NCBI GenBank assembly: GCA_002361535.1
Contig: DETG01000065.1
Coordinates: forward strand, 1-33,639
Origin: Prevotella sp. UBA3294
Lineage (GTDB): Bacteria; Bacteroidota; Bacteroidia; Bacteroidales; Bacteroidaceae
Direction of reading: 5' to 3'
DNA length: 33,639 bases
Position 1 is the stretch's first letter. Every line of letters begins with the position of its first letter. Both the position numbers and the translations under genes were made by a program. Positions 33,055 through 33,639 of the stretch are shown piece after piece. Below the pieces are notes generated by a model. The model was not told where the DNA came from and ran no database searches. It was given only the letters and a program-made list of their open reading frames with translations.

Positions 33055-33244
33055 TTACTATAAAGCATAGCTGACATCCGATAGAAATTGCTTTTCTCGT
33101 TTTCAAATGGCGTTCCGTACTAGCTACCGATAATATCTTTCGAATAATCAGTAACCCCTTCACTCTCGCCATCGGCACAAGGTCATTATGAAGTTGCCGA
33201 AATAAGACAAATAATGGTGCTACCGACCTAAAGATTCGTAAAAA

Positions 33245-33308
33245 TGTCGAAAATGGCAAAATAATTACAAGTTTCGACACTTTATTAAGGTGTTATTATG
33301 TACCTTTG
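33245..33308 (+). promoter_or_regulatory. Promoter with palindromic operator-like site upstream of the ATPase relic
   Basis: TGTCGAAA (33245-33252) and TTTCGACA (33272-33279) form a perfect 8-bp inverted repeat with a 19-base centre. TACCTTTG (33301-33308), a match to the TAnnTTTG -7 box, lies 21 bases after the right arm, so that arm sits where the -33 element should be. This could be a repressor or activator site over the promoter. Confidence 0.55.
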
Positions 33309-33309
33309 A

Positions 33310-33567
33310 ACGCAAAAGCGTGCGAAGATGCTCACGCTCCATGAGTGCGAACAACATATTAGGGCCAAGAAGATTCAGGCCTCGCACTATGACCTGTTGG
33401 AATACTACATGGTGTTCGGAGGAATACCTTTTTATTGGTCACTTTTGACACGCTGTTCTATCTGAAAATCGTGAAGCATTATGGTTACTGTGTCAGGAAT
33501 TGCCCACGCTGGATATTGGAGCGTGATACACAACAACATCACTTCAGAAGACCTATTCAAGGCATAG
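33310..33567 (+). pseudogene. Relic of an AAA+ ATPase gene (DUF234/COG1672-like) with internal deletions
   Basis: Frame 33310-33465 encodes LTLHECEQHI...LLEYYMVFGGIPFYWSLL, which matches the middle of the predicted AAA+ ATPases with a nuclease-like C-terminal domain. It then hits TGA at 33463. In another frame 33481-33567 ends with GIAHAGYWSVIHNNITSEDLFKA and TAG, which resembles the C-terminal end of the same family. The Walker A and B region and most of the nuclease-like domain are missing: a full gene is about 500 codons, and here about 80 remain. At least one deletion lies before and one between the pieces, with a frame change. The motif recognition is by eye. Confidence 0.72.
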
Positions 33568-33594
33568 TCTCAGACGTATTTGTTTCAATGTATA

Positions 33595-33636
33595 GGCAGT
33601 CAGTTGGTATAAATATTCCAATGACTGCCATTTTTT
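33595..33636 (+). terminator. Intrinsic terminator after the ATPase relic
   Basis: GGCAGTCAGTTGG (33595-33607) pairs with CCAATGACTGCC (33618-33629), a 12-bp stem with one bulged G, followed by ATTTTTT. It lies 28 bases after the relic's TAG. Confidence 0.85.
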
Positions 33637-33639
33637 AGT

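Noticed and set aside
32864..33280. A 138-aa - strand open frame over the second repeat array
   Set aside because: The 22-bp units shift frame at each copy, so no repeated protein pattern results, and it runs into the operator palindrome. Low-level doubt remains.
33435..33638. A 67-aa open frame at the right edge
   Set aside because: It crosses the deletion points of the ATPase relic in the wrong frame and ends inside the terminator stem.
1..33639. tRNA, rRNA, insertion sequence, prophage or antiphage defence cluster
   Set aside because: I saw no cloverleaf-like sequence, rRNA segment, transposase, integrase, or recognisable defence genes; the only related trace is the ATPase relic at the right end.

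Overview
The window looks like chromosome of a Bacteroidales bacterium, most likely Prevotella or a close relative. Several things point there: start sites with no clear Shine-Dalgarno sequence, promoters of the Bacteroidetes type (TTTG, about 19-20 bp, then TAnnTTTG), a pyrophosphate-dependent phosphofructokinase, families typical of the phylum (DUF4491, DUF4296, golvesin-type amidase, YgiQ radical SAM), and moderate GC. It is mostly core genome. There is no phage, insertion sequence, CRISPR, tRNA or rRNA, and the accessory-looking part is the last 1.2 kb.

Layout. Bases 1-948 are the 3' end of secA, closed by a strong terminator. Next on the + strand come an ABC ATPase, a secreted 5'-nucleotidase and the Nudix enzyme NudC. 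A good promoter at 4360 then starts a long + run: a ThiE/TenI-like protein, PRPP synthase, a DUF4491 membrane protein, RlmH, and the hexuronate genes uxuA and uxuB. A bidirectional terminator near 9920 separates these from a - strand operon transcribed from 15.6 kb down to 9.9 kb: ileS, a cysteine-less DksA/TraR-like gene, lspA, and a DUF4296 lipoprotein with a proline-rich tail. Upstream of ileS is a promoter/terminator-bounded stretch that may encode a small RNA. Then come a DcuA/DcuB-type C4-dicarboxylate antiporter (+), an array of 22-bp palindromic repeats, and a - strand group (Tyr/Trp/Gly-rich exported protein, FadL-like outer membrane protein, GHL10 glycoside hydrolase-like protein). 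These are followed by prmA (+), a GH25 lysozyme (-) with a 7-bp tandem repeat at its start codon, and PPi-phosphofructokinase (-). From 25.8 to 32.4 kb a tightly packed + strand operon holds a 90-aa protein, an acyltransferase, a lipoprotein amidase with an inserted golvesin domain, a 104-aa protein, a YgiQ radical SAM protein and a PP2C-like phosphatase.

The last kilobase is different. It holds a 59-aa small gene candidate, a G/C-rich inverted repeat with an alternating CG core, a second 22-bp repeat array, and the relic of an AAA+ ATPase gene whose promoter/operator and terminator look intact while most of the coding sequence is gone.

Functional themes: protein export and lipoprotein maturation (secA, lspA, lipoprotein genes), nucleotide/NAD turnover (5'-nucleotidase, nudC, prs), hexuronate use (uxuAB), anaerobic energy metabolism (DcuB-type transporter, PPi-PFK), translation (ileS, rlmH, prmA) and envelope remodelling (GH25, amidase, acyltransferase, OMP). 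The points most worth a second look are the swapped HIGH motif (GIHH) in IleRS, two unrelated 22-bp repeat arrays that both show 44-bp dimer periodicity, the candidate small RNA upstream of ileS, the PP2C-like gene overlapping ygiQ, and the collapsed ATPase gene that keeps its control signals.
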